Assembly (NCBI RefSeq): GCF_001625215.2 | Contig: NC_030386.2 | Span: 24,088,545-24,152,544, forward strand | Origin: Daucus carota subsp. sativus | Lineage: Eukaryota > Streptophyta > Magnoliopsida > Apiales > Apiaceae | Length of the DNA stretch: 64,000 nucleotides | Reading direction: 5' to 3' | Program-made: the position numbers and the translations under genes | Notes under the pieces: generated by a model | Databases searched by the model: none | Seen by the model: only the letters and a program-made list of their open reading frames with translations | Told to the model about the DNA's origin: nothing | Shown: one piece after another, positions 13,160-25,592 of the stretch | How positions within the stretch are numbered: position 1 is the stretch's first letter | Layout of the letters: the number at the start of each line of letters is the position of its first letter

Positions 13160-16100
13160 ATGGACAAGAGAAATAGGTTCCCTGAAGGAGATTCCTCATC
13201 GGATGAATCTGGTAGCTCCGGACGAATTGATACTGAAATTTCCGCTTCTGAGAACTGTAGTGCTCCTAGGAAGAAATGGATCATGTTGAATCCTGCCACA
13301 AAAGATGGTTTTGGTGTACCAGTTAAAGTGCTTCCACTGTCGAAACTGTCACATCCTGATAGACAGAAGTTGTTACTGTGTCTTAAGACAGAACTTGAAA
13401 AGGTTGGGTTCTTGCGGAAGAAAGTTGAGACACGGAATGTGGGTGTTGTTTCTGTGTCACCGTCTACTAGTATTCTTAGTGGCAGTAATGCTCAAAATGT
13501 GCTTAAGAACGGGAACACGAAGCGATCATCCGCATTGACTGACGCACCTGCTAAAAAGTTGAAGCCTGGTAGCTTAACCAGGGGCACATCAGGGAGGTTT
13601 CAGTCCTCAAACAAGCCTTCAGAGCCATCTTCTATGAACTCAACTTTGATGAGACAGTGTGAAAATTTGTTGAAAAAGTTGATGTCGCATGAATTTGGTT
13701 GGGTCTTTAATAGTCCTGTTGATCCTGTGAAGTTAAACCTTCCCGATTATTTTGATGTTATTAAGAATCCTATGGATCTGGGGACTGTAAAAAAGAAAAT
13801 CTCTTCGTCAGTGTATACAAGCCCGCTGGATTTTGTAGCCGACGTTAGGCTTGCATTCACCAATGCCATGACCTATAATCCTCCTGCAAATGATGTCCAC
13901 TTGATGGCTGCTACCCTCAGTAAGTTTTTTGAGGTCAGATGGAAGGTTATTGAGAAAAAGCTTTCTGCAAATGTTCCCCAACAAATGCCTCAGATATCTA
14001 GTGTTCCCACGGAAGCAGGAAAGGTCAAGCCAATGCCTCCCTCAAAAAAGAGAAAACATTCTTCAACCCAACTTCTAGTTTTACCAGAGCCTGTATGTGA
14101 GCCTGTAAAATGTATGACTGCTGAAGAGAAACAGAAGTTAAGTAAAGAGTTGGAATCTTCACTGTCGGATCTACCTGACAATATTATAGAGTTTTTGAGG
14201 GAACAGAGTTCTGCAGGGAAAGATGAAGGGGAGGATGAGATTGAGATTGATATAGACACTCTCACTGATGATACCTTGTTCAAATTGCAAAAGTTGTTAG
14301 ATGATCATTTGACCGAGAAACGAAAACATGGAAAAGGTGAACCTTGTGAAATAGAGGTAAGCTATGTTTCCCCTCTGTATTCTCAGTAGAAATTCTGGAC
14401 TAAAACTGGATAGGTATTGTTACTTTATATTTACTTTATATGCTTAAAATTTCTTTTCTTCACATCTCGTACAGCTGTTAAATGAATCTGGTGTTAGCAA
14501 TTCCTCCATGCAGCTAGACAAAGGTTATCGTCTATTTCCCAATAAATTAGAATCTATGTTGCATGTGAATATCACATGAAATGCCATTTGACTTGTATTA
14601 CACACTTTTGCAGGAAATGGACTTGTTGCAAAGGATGTTGATCTTGTTGGAAATGAGCCTCCTGTCTCCAGCTATCCTCCTACTGAGATAATACATGATT
14701 CAGGCAGTAGAAGCAACAAATTCATTAGCCCAGGAACGTCAAGCGGTAATACAGATCAGTCATTTTTATTAACTATATCTGGTTCCTGTATTCGTTACTA
14801 TATGTTAGACTCAATAAAGCTGGTGGGTGAACTCTGTGTGTGCACATTTTCTTATCCAGCTTATGAGATTGTCATGTGATTTTGATTATGTTTAATTTAG
14901 TGTTGCCAAGACTATGTGAATATGTGATTAGGAATTTTGTGGAGAGCAGTAACGAAACCATTCCACCTTGTGTTAGTTTTCAAAATGACCACAGTAAAGG
15001 AGACGAGAAATAGATGGTTTTCAATCTTGCTGGCTTTCATAAATTAAGAAACATTTTTGTACTTCTTATATTAAAAATAACTTCAAAAATTTTCTTTTTT
15101 TCCCCTCAGAAAGAAAAGCATATTTTTTCTTAACTCTGTAGTTCCTTCTTGCTTCATTTTCTTTTCTCCATTCTCCAATCGTAACTTTAAGACATAATGT
15201 TTCCTTGTGTTCCTAAGGAGAAGGTCATTATAGCATGTCCTGTATTTTATCAATATGTGCTTTGTATGACAATATACAAGACACCACGGTTACATACTCC
15301 TTCATAGTAGCATGGGGCCACATTTGTTATGATTGTATCTCTATCCAGTGTTCATGTTTAAATAGCTCGTTGATAATTTGATATTTTTTTCCTAATGATT
15401 TTGATCCATGTATTTATTTGTTTTCTGGGTGAATTATATATATTCCATTACAAAGGATTATTTTGGTTATCTAATTACCAAAATAATACTTATGTTAAGT
15501 CTGCTTTATAATTTTCAACTCTATGGAAGCTATAATTAAAATCTTATTTCTCTGACGAGGGTGGATATTCTTTCACGTATAACTTCTTGCACCTTATTTA
15601 TCATAAGATCTTCACATTCTGTTCTTCGTATCGACCAATCTTCTAAATTAGAGAAGGATGGCACAAGCCACCTCCGTTTGTACGGAAAGAATCCTAGTTC
15701 ATATTCTCTGCTGAGTGCTGAATACAGAGTCCTCAACCCAGACAAGCTTTTTGCTTCAATTGTCGTTAGCATTGATGTTCCTTGAAACCTTGCTAGACAC
15801 ATCACTTGATTGGTTAAAGTATGGCCAGGTTGCTTCCATAGCCACGGATTATGTGATACTGGTCATGGTATAAGAATAACAAATTTATGCAATTTTAACT
15901 CTCACATGCATCGGATTTTGTTTTTGCTATCTTTGAAGATTTGTATGGCAAGATCGACTGATTGTAATATGTATCTGTAGCTGTAGTGTACTTCTATATG
16001 AATATATATATATTATTGTATATACTTGTGATTTGAATATTTGTGTCTTGTTTTGCACAGATTCAGATTCGAGGAGTTTTCCTGCCATGGCAGCAGATGT

Positions 16101-19100
16101 TGCTACAGCCTCTTCTAGCCCAGTAAAGCGGTCAAAGGTATACCATGATATGTATTGGGCATATTTGGTCTTTCTTCTCCTGTTATATGCATGTGTTCAA
16201 TTATGAATCCGTGCAATCTATTATTGTCGATACAGGATGATACCGTCCACGTAGCAGAGTTGGACGAGAATGCAGGTCCTGGAGACTTGGTTGATGGAAA
16301 TCGTAAGTTACTAATGTTTAGTATAATATTAGTATCTAGCTGTAACTACTTTTTTTGTTTTGATTATTTAAAGAATAAGACATGTCACATCTTACTTTCC
16401 TTACGGCTAGGAGTGAGTAAAATGGGATTCCGTTTTGTTAGATCACTATAATTCCCATCCCAGTTCTGGTTCAGTTTGACTGGTATGCAGATTCTGTTTG
16501 TTAGTGCATATGCTTTTTGACTTTGTGAACTTCACTTTGTCCAATAATTGAAATCTGCCATCAGTAACCTTTACTTTAAAACAGGAATACTGCTTTAGAT
16601 CGGAATCAAAAACAGCGTGTCTTTTTTAAAACGAAACAAAATGACGCTGCATGATAGAAAAAGTGTATAGGCACTGCTAAATTCGAAGCAAGGAATTAAC
16701 CGGGAATAATGTACAGTTTAATGTATTGGTCTAAGTATAAATCTTTCCCATTTTATGTTTAAAATAAGCCATAGATTTAATCTCCCATTCTACTATTTGC
16801 TCAACCTTTAGTTCTCATATTTCTTTCTACTTTCCTAAATGAAGCATTTATCGTGAAAATTACTTCTTCAAAGACAAACATATTTGATGTGGAACGGAAG
16901 TGATTTATGATATGTTTGATACATTTTTATTGTGCAGGAAAATGATTGACAATATTCATGTGTAGCCTCTAGTTGTACCACTTTGTTAATTATTTAATAT
17001 ACGTCTCCCTTTTGCGGTTGGGAAAACCCTTTGGGTAGTGGTTTTTCTGCCTCTATTTGAGCAAAGTTTGTTGTTTTTGTTTCTACTCCATATATTCATC
17101 TTTGCAAATGTGTCCTGCATCAAAAGTCCTTAAATGAGAGCTTGATCCTTACAAATTGGACAGTCCTATTCAGTTTACTTTTTTATATTTTTCAAAATCA
17201 AACTTTTTTATTTTATTCAAAATTTAGGACAGAGAAAACTCAGTTTGTGTCGGGGAGATTTTGAATATATGAAGTCAGGAAAATTTATGTCAATTGTCTA
17301 TGAGTGAGCGAGCTTGTAGAATATGATATGAACTCTGAGAAATTAGAAGGTTGCTTTGGCTGCCAAGTATTTTGACATTACTTATTGATATTTGATTTAT
17401 CTTGTTGACGTTAGTAAACAGTAAATATGCTTAATCTGAACGTCTTTTTGATTTAAATTATAAAATTGATGTGTTTAGTAATGATTTAGAGTATAGTGCA
17501 CGTAATGTACTCATATACTTATTGATCCTACTTATAATGGGGCCGTTTGGGAAAGCTTAAAAAAAGTGATTCCGTGCTTAAAGTAAAGAAGTGGATTAGA
17601 AGTGAGAAGTAAATAAGTTAATAAAGTGTTTGGAAAAGAAGCAGAAGCTCTGAGACAGAAGCTAGCATTCTCAGCTTCTTAAAAGTGCTTCTACTTCTTT
17701 ACACAAACGGGTCAAGAAAAGCAGAAGCCAGAAGCAGCTCCGGCTTCTGCTAAACAAACAGGCACAATAATTGTAGTTTAAATCGAGCTCTTAAAATATC
17801 GATGTTTAAATTTCATCACACTTCGTTGCATTCCGATAATTTGGGTTAACTCCGTTAATAATATAAGAAGTAAAAGAACTTTGTGTACTTGGAATTTATT
17901 CAAAGACACTACTTGCAGTAGTCTAATCTAAAATATAGGATACCCAACGTCTCCCTTATAAGTCAGAATCAACTTATTTGTACAGTTTGTGCAATAAACC
18001 TACTCCCTCTATCCCATTCATTTCTATACATATATATTTTCGGATGTCCCTTTCTTCTATACATTCCGAAAAATAGTAACTTCCAATAAATAAAGAATAC
18101 TATTTCACCCACTACTTTCTTCCACTATCTCTATTTTATAATAATATAAAATACTATGAAAAACCAATACTTACTCCACTATCTCAACTCTATTATTTAA
18201 TATAAATTGGTTCCATTTCATTTAATTTTACTCATTTTTTTACACATTTTCTTGGTCTCAATGTCCAAACTCAATGTGTATAATTCAATGGGACGGAGGG
18301 AGTGTAAGTTAATTTTTGGCTTATAAGTTGAAATTTGACAAGTTGAAAACCCTAGCTTTTTGTCGTGAGTTATTTTGATTTTTGAAATTTGATTTCATAA
18401 AAATTACTAATAAATGTATGCAAACAGATAAACTAAGCCACACAAATGCCTCAGAGTAAAGTCCGAGTGTGCGAAGTGCATATTATGTGAAGTGTGAGTG
18501 CACAAAGTGCACTTTACTCCCTAAATTACTAGTAGAGTCAAGCCAATTTAATGGAATGCTACAAAATGTAATGAATGATAAACATTGATATTTCAAGTGC
18601 TCGATTTTGAATTACAGTATTGCAAGTGGTTTTTTGAATGTAGTGCGAGTATACAAAGTGCATTTCACTCTAATATATATTAAAATCAGGATAAATTTAA
18701 AAGTCATTTATTCGTTTGATTCAAATATATCAAAATAGTCACTCATTTCAAAATTGACTAACTTCAAATTTTGTATCAAGTAATCATTTGCCAATGACTA
18801 AATTGATATAAAATTCTAATTTTTTTAATGACTGAGTTAATACAAATTTTTAGAGCTGTTCACGAACCGAGCCGAGTTTTGACCGAGTCGAGCCGAGCTT
18901 TAAATTTTTTCTTATCGAACCGAGCCGAGCCGAGCTTTCTTATCGAACAAAAAAGTGTGTTCGAGCTCGAGCTCGATAACTAACGAGCCGAACACGAGCT
19001 TGTTCACGAACAAATACGAGCCGAGCCGAGTCGAGCCGAGCCAGAGAAAAATAAGGCCAAACCGCTACTTTACTCTTAAAATAGCAAGCCAAATAAAATT

Positions 19101-21260
19101 TTTGGTATGTTTTGATGGTACCATATTATAGTTGATATTCTCATGATCGATTTGATATATTATATGTTGAATTTGGCGTTCAATAACATATATATATTAC
19201 GAAATTATTATGAAAATATTGTTTTTTTTCGAGGTTTAACGAGTCGAGCTCGAGCCGAACGAGTTCGAGCCGAGCTCGAGCCGAACATACTAAAAGCTCG
19301 GCTCGAGCTCGTTTTCTTAACGAACAATTTTTTGTGTTCGAGCTCGAGCTCGTTAACTTAACGAGCCGAGCCGAACGAGCTCTTAACGAGCCGAGCTCGA
19401 GCTTGTTCGCGAACAGCTCGGTTCGTTAAACAGCCCTACAAATTTTCAAATTGATAACCAAATTGAGTCAATGTTGAAATGAGTGACTAGTTTGATATAT
19501 TTGAACCAAATGACTGATGACTTTGATACTTATCCCATATTAGATCTGGTAAATTTATGTATATGGAGACTGGTGAATTTTTGTGGCTAGTTGGGCGACT
19601 TGTTCACTAGTCTTATTGGAGTCACTCATATGGCAAAGCTCGACTTGGCGCTGTGGTAACCATGTTTTGGAATATATTAGTAAGCAATCATGTATTTGCA
19701 TCAATCTAGTCAGTTCATAAACTAAATAGAACGTTAAATGGAGGCTGTTGAGTGTTGATGTGATCGATGTTGATTATGTTCTTCTTTGAGTTGGATGTAA
19801 TATCCTTAATTGGGGAAGTAGAGACATTAGTGAGTGGCTCCAAAGTTCTACAGCAATTACAGTAATACTAAACTTGAGATCTTTATAATTAGTCTAAATA
19901 GAGAACTTTGTTGACTGTATTACATCCTTAAAATTGGGCACAGCTTTTTTCATTGTTAGGTGTACAAATATGAGTTGTTACCGATTTATGATGTTAAATT
20001 AAAAAAATTGTTACTGCAAAGTCAACTTTTAAGGAGTGCATTGTTGGGAAAGTAAGATGATATGATATAGTCCTGAACAGATTTATCCTTTTGCTCTGTT
20101 GGGGCTTGCTACTTTCTTTTTTGGTTTGTGTTATAATTCATTTTCAGATCAGTTCTTAATTAATTTACCTAGTTGCTCCTTGTTTGTGGTTGGTTAGAAT
20201 CAGTCAGCGGTTTGGACCAACTTGAACCTTCTCAGCAGAAGCCAAGCTCAGTTGAGTCAGATAGCTGCCAGGATGGTACGCATATGGTGAAAGATTATTT
20301 AAGGTATTGAATATTAATTTAGTTTCTGGGTCTTATGTTTTGTCCGATGCAATCTATTAATTCAGGGGATAGTGCTCCTTCAGAAAGGCCAGTTTCACCT
20401 GATAAACTTTACAGGGTTGCCATTTTGAAAAAGCGATTTGCAGATACAATTTTAAAAGCTCAAGAAAAGACTCTCAAACAGGTCTGTAACATGATAAACG
20501 TTTTTGTGGTCCCGTCATATTTGTGCTTAAACTATATATCAGTATCTATTTCTTTATATGAACCTTGCTATTTGTCCTTTTGGAGCACAGGGTGAAAAGG
20601 TAGATCCTGAGAGACTCCGACTTGAGCGTGAGATGCTTGAGTCTCAGAAAAGAAAAGGTAGTTTGTTTAGCTAATATGCGTCAATTGGATTTTAGTTGCA
20701 ATTTGTTTTTAGCTTTGTTCTTGGGTGAGGGGGTTAAAGATTACGTGCTGTGATTTCTTGGGGGTGCTAAATTGCGTAATTAATGTCCTATAGAGAAAGC
20801 TCGGCTACAAGCTGAAGCCAAGGCTGCTGAAAATGCAATGAGACTAGCAGAAGCTGAAGCTGCAGCAGAATCCAAACGCCAGAGGGAGCTGGAGAGAGAA
20901 GCAGCTCGTCAGGCATTGTTAAAGGTATGCATTTTAATATATGTGAACCAATGACGTTGAACTTAATCCTATCAGGCGGCCATCACTGGTAAATTCTCTA
21001 TCCCGCAGATGGAAAAGACAGTCGAAATTAATGGGACATCCCGGTTTCTTGAAGACCTAGAAATGCTAAGGACAGTCCCGTCTGAACAAGTACCGAGCTC
21101 TGTAGATGAGGCAAGCCCAGACGAGTCACTGGATTGTTTCAAGTTTGAAGGGAGTAACCCCTTGGAACAGCTTGGTCTTTACATGAAAGTGGATGATGAA
21201 GATGAAGAAATCGAGCCACCAAGCAATGATGTGGATGTAGAGGAAGGCGAGATTGACTGA
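13160..21260 (+). CDS. GTE8: Bromodomain and NET-domain transcription factor, GTE8 type
   Basis: Ten coding exons: 13160-14356, 14475-14523, 14614-14745, 16061-16137, 16236-16302, 20198-20275, 20366-20481, 20591-20657, 20794-20924 and 21009-21260. All borders are GT-AG and all phases agree, giving 721 residues. The first in-frame ATG is at 13160 (MDKRNRF). A bromodomain spans about 166-268, with the acetyl-lysine-binding Asn in MTYNPP near 240. A NET/ET domain lies near 316-386, followed by an acidic block. Exons 7-9 encode a highly charged Ala/Glu/Arg coiled coil ([13 protein letters not shown] onward). The C-terminus carries [23 protein letters not shown] and an acidic end. This order is that of plant GTE8-GTE11 proteins, nuclear readers of acetylated histones. 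Length and N-terminus fit GTE8 best, but GTE10 is not excluded. Confidence 0.93.
17539..17765. mobile_element. MITE in GTE8 intron 5 (GGGGCCGTTTGG family)
   Basis: It begins GGGGCCGTTTGGGAAAGCTT and ends with the inverted form of GTGCCTGTTTG. The core has AGAAGC/GCTTCT-rich inverted stretches. The left 100 bp closely match the complement of the short element at 21546-21650. Confidence 0.65.
18003..18304. mobile_element. Stowaway MITE in GTE8 intron 5
   Basis: Ends CTCCCTCTATCCCATTCA and the complement of CAATGGGACGGAGGGAG are the classic Stowaway terminal inverted repeats, flanked by TA on the left and, after one extra base, TA on the right. No coding capacity. Confidence 0.8.
18688..19538. 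mobile_element. MITE interrupted by a second MITE (GTE8 intron 5)
   Basis: The left arm near 18688-18770 (GTCACTCATTT, GATTCAAATATATC) is matched in inverted form by the right arm near 19475-19538 (AAATGAGTGACTAG, GATATATTTGAACC). The two halves are separated by the 587-bp element at 18851-19437, so this is an older insertion split by a younger one. Confidence 0.6.
18851..19437. mobile_element. GC-rich foldback MITE with 9-bp target duplication
   Basis: Flanked by ACAAATTTT at 18842-18850 and 19438-19446. The ends are AGAGCTGTTCACGAACCGAG and the complement of AGGGCTGTTTAACGAACCG. Both arms are built of GAGCCGAGC/GAGCTCGAG blocks and could fold into a long, strong hairpin. A 9-bp duplication points to a Mutator-type transposase, but the family name is uncertain. 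Confidence 0.7.
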
Positions 21261-21545
21261 ATCCCATTCTCGCTACTGTATCGATGAAGAAGCATGAAAA
21301 ATAATTTAAAAAAAATTTCAAACAACATGTCTGTATTTTGTATCTATAATGTAGCGTTCTCTATATATTAGACAAACTGAACTTTTTATACAGCAGGCAA
21401 CCTATAACCAATGTAAAAAGATGAAACCCTTAAAAAAAACTAATTTGCATACAGTTGTATTATATTTAGACGTGTTAGTGTAGGTCTTGTAGCAGTGACA
21501 AAGTGAAGGTTGTTTTGCAGAATTCTTAATTTATGTGTAAACTAT

Positions 21546-21650
21546 GGGGCTGTTTCCAAACACTTTATTAACTTATTTACTTCTCACTTCTACTTTACTT
21601 CTTTATTTTAAGTATGAAATCACTTTTTTTAAGCTTGGCCAAACGGCCCC
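21546..21650. mobile_element. Short MITE downstream of the GTE8-like gene
   Basis: A 105-bp element bounded by GGGGCTGTTT and AAACGGCCCC, flanked by TAT on both sides. Its interior (AAGCTTAAAAAAAGTGATT on the minus strand) matches the left part of the element at 17539. Confidence 0.65.
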
Positions 21651-22149
21651 TATGTCTGTGAGGTAACAATGTATGTACCAGACGTTGCTATGAATCAATT
21701 GAACGCCGCAGGCTATACGGCCTCTTTTGTTTGTCTCAGTTGCTACTCATTAACTTCTTTTGTGCAATCTACTTCTGAACTTGTATTATGTAGGAGTATG
21801 AAACTGTCAAATATTTTCAACTCCTATCTGAATTGTTAGAGTATAAAATAATGTGGTTAAAAATGGTGTCATTGCAGGGAAAAAGAGGATGTATTTCCTG
21901 ATTTTGATCCAAAATATCAATAATTAAACAAAATTTTTATACCAACAATTTACATATGGTACTTAGTTGATATTCATAAAAAATATTTAATGAATATACG
22001 TTGTTTAATAAATAAACAGATATTTCTTATTCATCATAGGATAATCACTTATTCACAAATTTCGTGTGGGGTTAATAGTTTTCATTTGTCATCTCATAAA
22101 AAATCCTTTTCGCTCCGCTTAATCTTACCCTTTTTATGGATATTTAGGA

Positions 22150-23440
22150 ATTGAACGATACTGTTTGGTCAAATACCTAGCGACAAACTCCGATATTTTG
22201 TTATTATCGTATTTGTGAACAAGTATCTGGATAACGTTAGTGTTGATATGATACTACTGAGGATATCTATTGGACCTTCGTAAGGAGCTGGAATTGCTAA
22301 TTGTGGATATGATGACCGATTTTATACATTCAATTTGAATTAAGCAATATTTCTTTGTATAATATGAATTACAAACATCCATGATCCGGATATGAACGAG
22401 TCAAATTGCATGTCCCTCAATCTATTAGTGAAATAACGAAAGCATTTTTCACCCTTTCATATGCCTGGAGTCTGGGAATTTCACTTGGAAAAGAAAATGT
22501 TCCATACTAGTGGATATGGGTCCATAATAATCGGTTCCAATACCCGAGATCTTCATGGCACTCATCAATGAGATCCCGTTGATTAGTTTTACACAAAAAA
22601 AACTAATTGTTGCTACTAATACTATCAGATTCATTTTTCATAAATAAACTTGGAATTTACGATTCCATGTAAGATCTATTCAGGGTCATGTGATCCTTTT
22701 TGAATCACATCGCATGGGCTGTAGCTTAAAATGTACTTCTAAATAATTTTCACTTAGATCCTATATCTATTTGTATTAAAAGAGATCATGTAATGAAGAG
22801 GATCCTCATTTGTACAAATGGTATTTTGAACTTGGGATTATCATGAAAAATTAAATGATACTTCTTCATCTTTTGATTTGTTCTATCGAATCGATCGCTC
22901 AAAATCTTTGGTCTCCACCTGGACCTAATGAAAAAAATGGGATCACTTCTTTTGAACAATGATTGTGATCTAGTTCATGGTCTATTATAAGTAAAAGGCG
23001 CTCTGATGGGATACTCACGGATAAAAAAAGACTTTAGTTAGTTTAATAATGATCGAGTGGCATTGCTTCTTCGGCTTGAACCAAGAAATCCGTTGGATAT
23101 GATGCAAAACAGATGTTGTTCCATCTTTGATTAGAAAGTTCTCTTTTAAAAAAAATGAATCGGAGTTTATAGAAGGGGAAGGGGTCCTCGACCTGCAACA
23201 GATAGAGGAAGACTTATTTAGATATAGGTTGGGCTCCAAGAATATGGCACCCTTGAGGAATTTTATGTGAATTTAGAGGCCCAATGAATAGGGGTCGGAT
23301 TATTTCGGGGCAAATGGATCCTTTATGACGAAGAGGATGAGTTTCAAGAAAATGATTGAAACAATATGCTCTTGCCTAAACACAATTGAAATACAAGATC
23401 AAAATATTATGTGTGGATGATATGAATTGCCTAAATAAGA
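22150..23440 (+). pseudogene. ycf2: Nuclear insertion of plastid ycf2 (3' half), decayed
   Basis: The plus strand gives recognisable Ycf2 segments in order, broken by stops and frame changes. They include FFTLSY with [11 protein letters not shown] (about 22448-22510), a decayed AWAVAQNVLL-like segment (near 22710), DLVHGLL then KGALMGYSR (about 22967-23025), [10 protein letters not shown] (23048-23077), [10 protein letters not shown] (23080-23110), LQQIEEDLF (about 23190) and YDEEDEFQEND (near 23330). Ycf2 is a large chloroplast-encoded ATPase-like protein; this copy is clearly non-functional nuclear DNA of plastid origin. Ends are approximate and several internal deletions are likely. Confidence 0.88.
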
Positions 23441-23597
23441 AGGCGGTTAGCTTAATTGGACCTGCAACACATTTCGTAAAATTGATTGAATGTGCAAGAC
23501 ATTTTGATTCGATGTTACCAGCTACATAGAGTTTCTATGTTTTAAAAATGGTATATTATTATTATTTCAAGTTTTTGTTTCATGATTTTTCCTTCAT

Positions 23598-23703
23598 TCC
23601 CAAACACTTTAATCATTTATAAGTCTTAATTTGCTTCTAATTTTTAGTTCACTTCTTTACCTTAAGTAAGAAACACTTATTTTAAATTCACCCAAACGGC
23701 TTT
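23598..23703. mobile_element. MITE fragment of the CGTTTGG family
   Basis: A run from CCCAAACACTTTAATC to CACCCAAACGGC has the same internal order (TTATAAGTCTTAA, CACTTCTTTACCTTAAG) as the other family members on the minus strand. Confidence 0.5.
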
Positions 23704-24144
23704 GTTACATAGGAATGAATAAATTTTTACATATTATTTGTAATTTAAATTTTATTATAATTATTGAATTTTAGTTAAAGATTTTACTAGATTAAAGATG
23801 CTCTCGTTATTAAACAGGAGCATAGCTACAAGAATTAAGATCAGTAAGGACAAATTATAATTCTTGTTGTTATACACATAACAAAAATCCCAACTGCCCT
23901 TGTACAGTTGTACCAACTCAACAAATACTAGTACCAAGTAGACTTTAAGCCCTCAGCGAGAATGACCTATCTGTGACTAAAAATCTCAGAAATCATAACC
24001 CCTTCTCTGTCTCATATCACATTATTACTGCAACTACTACCCTTCACATATTTATTATTCTCCTTCAAACCTTCTTGAAATACTCACAAATCTATACAAA
24101 CCCTTTGATTTAACAAAACCCCTTTTGCCCATCATCAAGATTTG

Positions 24145-24888
24145 ATGGAACCTTTAACCCCATCTCTTCAAAATCTCATCTTTTTCTTCACTCTTTATTT
24201 TGCAATTTACCTCACAGCCCACTTCATAGTTTTCAGGAAGTGGAGCTCCAAGCTCCGACCCGAAGCTGCTTCTTGTTTGATCTCATATGCCCATGGCACT
24301 CCTGCTGTTTTCTTGGCCATTGCAGCCATTATTTCTGATCCAAATCGTGGGTTTGCTTCAGTTAACACATACTTTCAAACCCTAGTTTTGGATTATAGTG
24401 TTGCTTACTTCTTGATGGACCTCACCCATTACCTAATTTTCTACCCAAGTGATGTTCTTTTTATAGCTCATCATTTGGCTACACTATTTGTGTTTATGAC
24501 TTGTAGATTCTTGGTGTTTCATGGGGCTTATGCAATTTTGATGCTACTTATTATTGCCGAAGTTACTAGCTTTTGTCAAAATACTTGGACTTTGGCTTGT
24601 GCTAGGAAAGGCGATTCGAAATTCGCATATAAGGTGTTTGGTCTTCTGTCCCCTCCATTTTATGTGCTTTATAGTGTTGTTAGAGGTTTTGTTGGACCTT
24701 GGTTTCTGTATGAGATGGGTAAATTTTATGCCAGTGGGGCTGCGTCGAATGCGATTCCTACATGGGTTTGGGGTTCTTGGATTTTGGTTGTTTTGATGGC
24801 CATTGTTGTTAGTATCTTGTGGATTATGAATCTTTGGGTAGAGTTGTATAGAGAAAGAAATGGGAAATTAGAGAAGAAGGTTAGGTAG
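24145..24888 (+). CDS. TLC-domain membrane protein (At5g14285-like)
   Basis: A single exon of 247 residues. The ATG at 24145 is preceded by an in-frame TTG that is not a plausible plant start. The TLC (TRAM-LAG1-CLN8) domain covers about residues 35-235, with six or seven hydrophobic segments. It has the conserved YFLMDL-THY and HHLATLFVF region around 90-125, where His pairs are typical of the family, and a basic C-terminal tail (YRERNGKLEKKVR). Plant relatives such as At5g14285 are small endomembrane proteins thought to act in lipid sensing or synthesis; the substrate is unknown. It lacks the Lag1p motif of ceramide synthases as far as I can see, so I do not call it one. Confidence 0.9.
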   Translation: MEPLTPSLQNLIFFFTLYFAIYLTAHFIVFRKWSSKLRPEAASCLISYAHGTPAVFLAIAAIISDPNRGFASVNTYFQTLVLDYSVAYFLMDLTHYLIFYPSDVLFIAHHLATLFVFMTCRFLVFHGAYAILMLLIIAEVTSFCQNTWTLACARKGDSKFAYKVFGLLSPPFYVLYSVVRGFVGPWFLYEMGKFYASGAASNAIPTWVWGSWILVVLMAIVVSILWIMNLWVELYRERNGKLEKKVR

Positions 24889-25078
24889 AATAATATGATT
24901 AGGGGCATTGGTTCCCGTTAGTTGTATACCCATTGTTTGGGAATTTATCAGAAATCAAAATATATATCAACTTCTTGTTTTATCAATGTTGCTGTTAGTA
25001 CTTTACATTGTTAGCTTGTCTCTTTACTTTATTTTGGTGATTTGTTATGTATTGAAAAGAATCTGCTAGAGGTACTAA

Positions 25079-25353
25079 TGTTGTGTGTGGTTGGGGTGAA
25101 TGAATTTGGAAGGAATAAAATGAAAATTGAACTGTATTATGGACAACTGTTTGAAATTTCATTCTGTCCTCCATTCCATTTTTTAAACACTATATTAGTG
25201 ATCATACCCCCAATTTGAGAAGGAATGCTCCATTCCCGCTTATACCCAATTTCTTCTCAAACCTCATTTTAACAATTTTGTAATCTTTCGGTTTCTTAAA
25301 ATTTCCCTCCTATGTTTTTACTCATTCCCCATTTTTCCCAAATGAACACAACA
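25079..25353. mobile_element. Tourist-like MITE, copy 1 (275 bp)
   Basis: Begins TGTTGTGTGTGGTTGGGG, ends with the inverted form (GAACACAACA), and is flanked by TAA at 25076-25078 and 25354-25356, a PIF/Harbinger-type 3-bp duplication. It belongs to the same family as 57395-57738. Confidence 0.78.
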
Positions 25354-25592
25354 TAACAGTTTACTATGATCAGTTGTCCTAGATACTTTATGGTATGTGT
25401 TTATCTACATGTTGTTTTCGTTGAGTTTGGTGGTGGTTATATTGCATCTGAAGGTCCAAGTGTAGAAAAATTTTAGTGAGCCGAGCCAGGACCAAAAAGC
25501 TATGTGTTTTTGCCTAAGAAAGTTTGTGATTGCAACATTCCACATTCTGAAATGCATTTCAACCTAATATTAAAACCTCGAGAGGCACAAAT

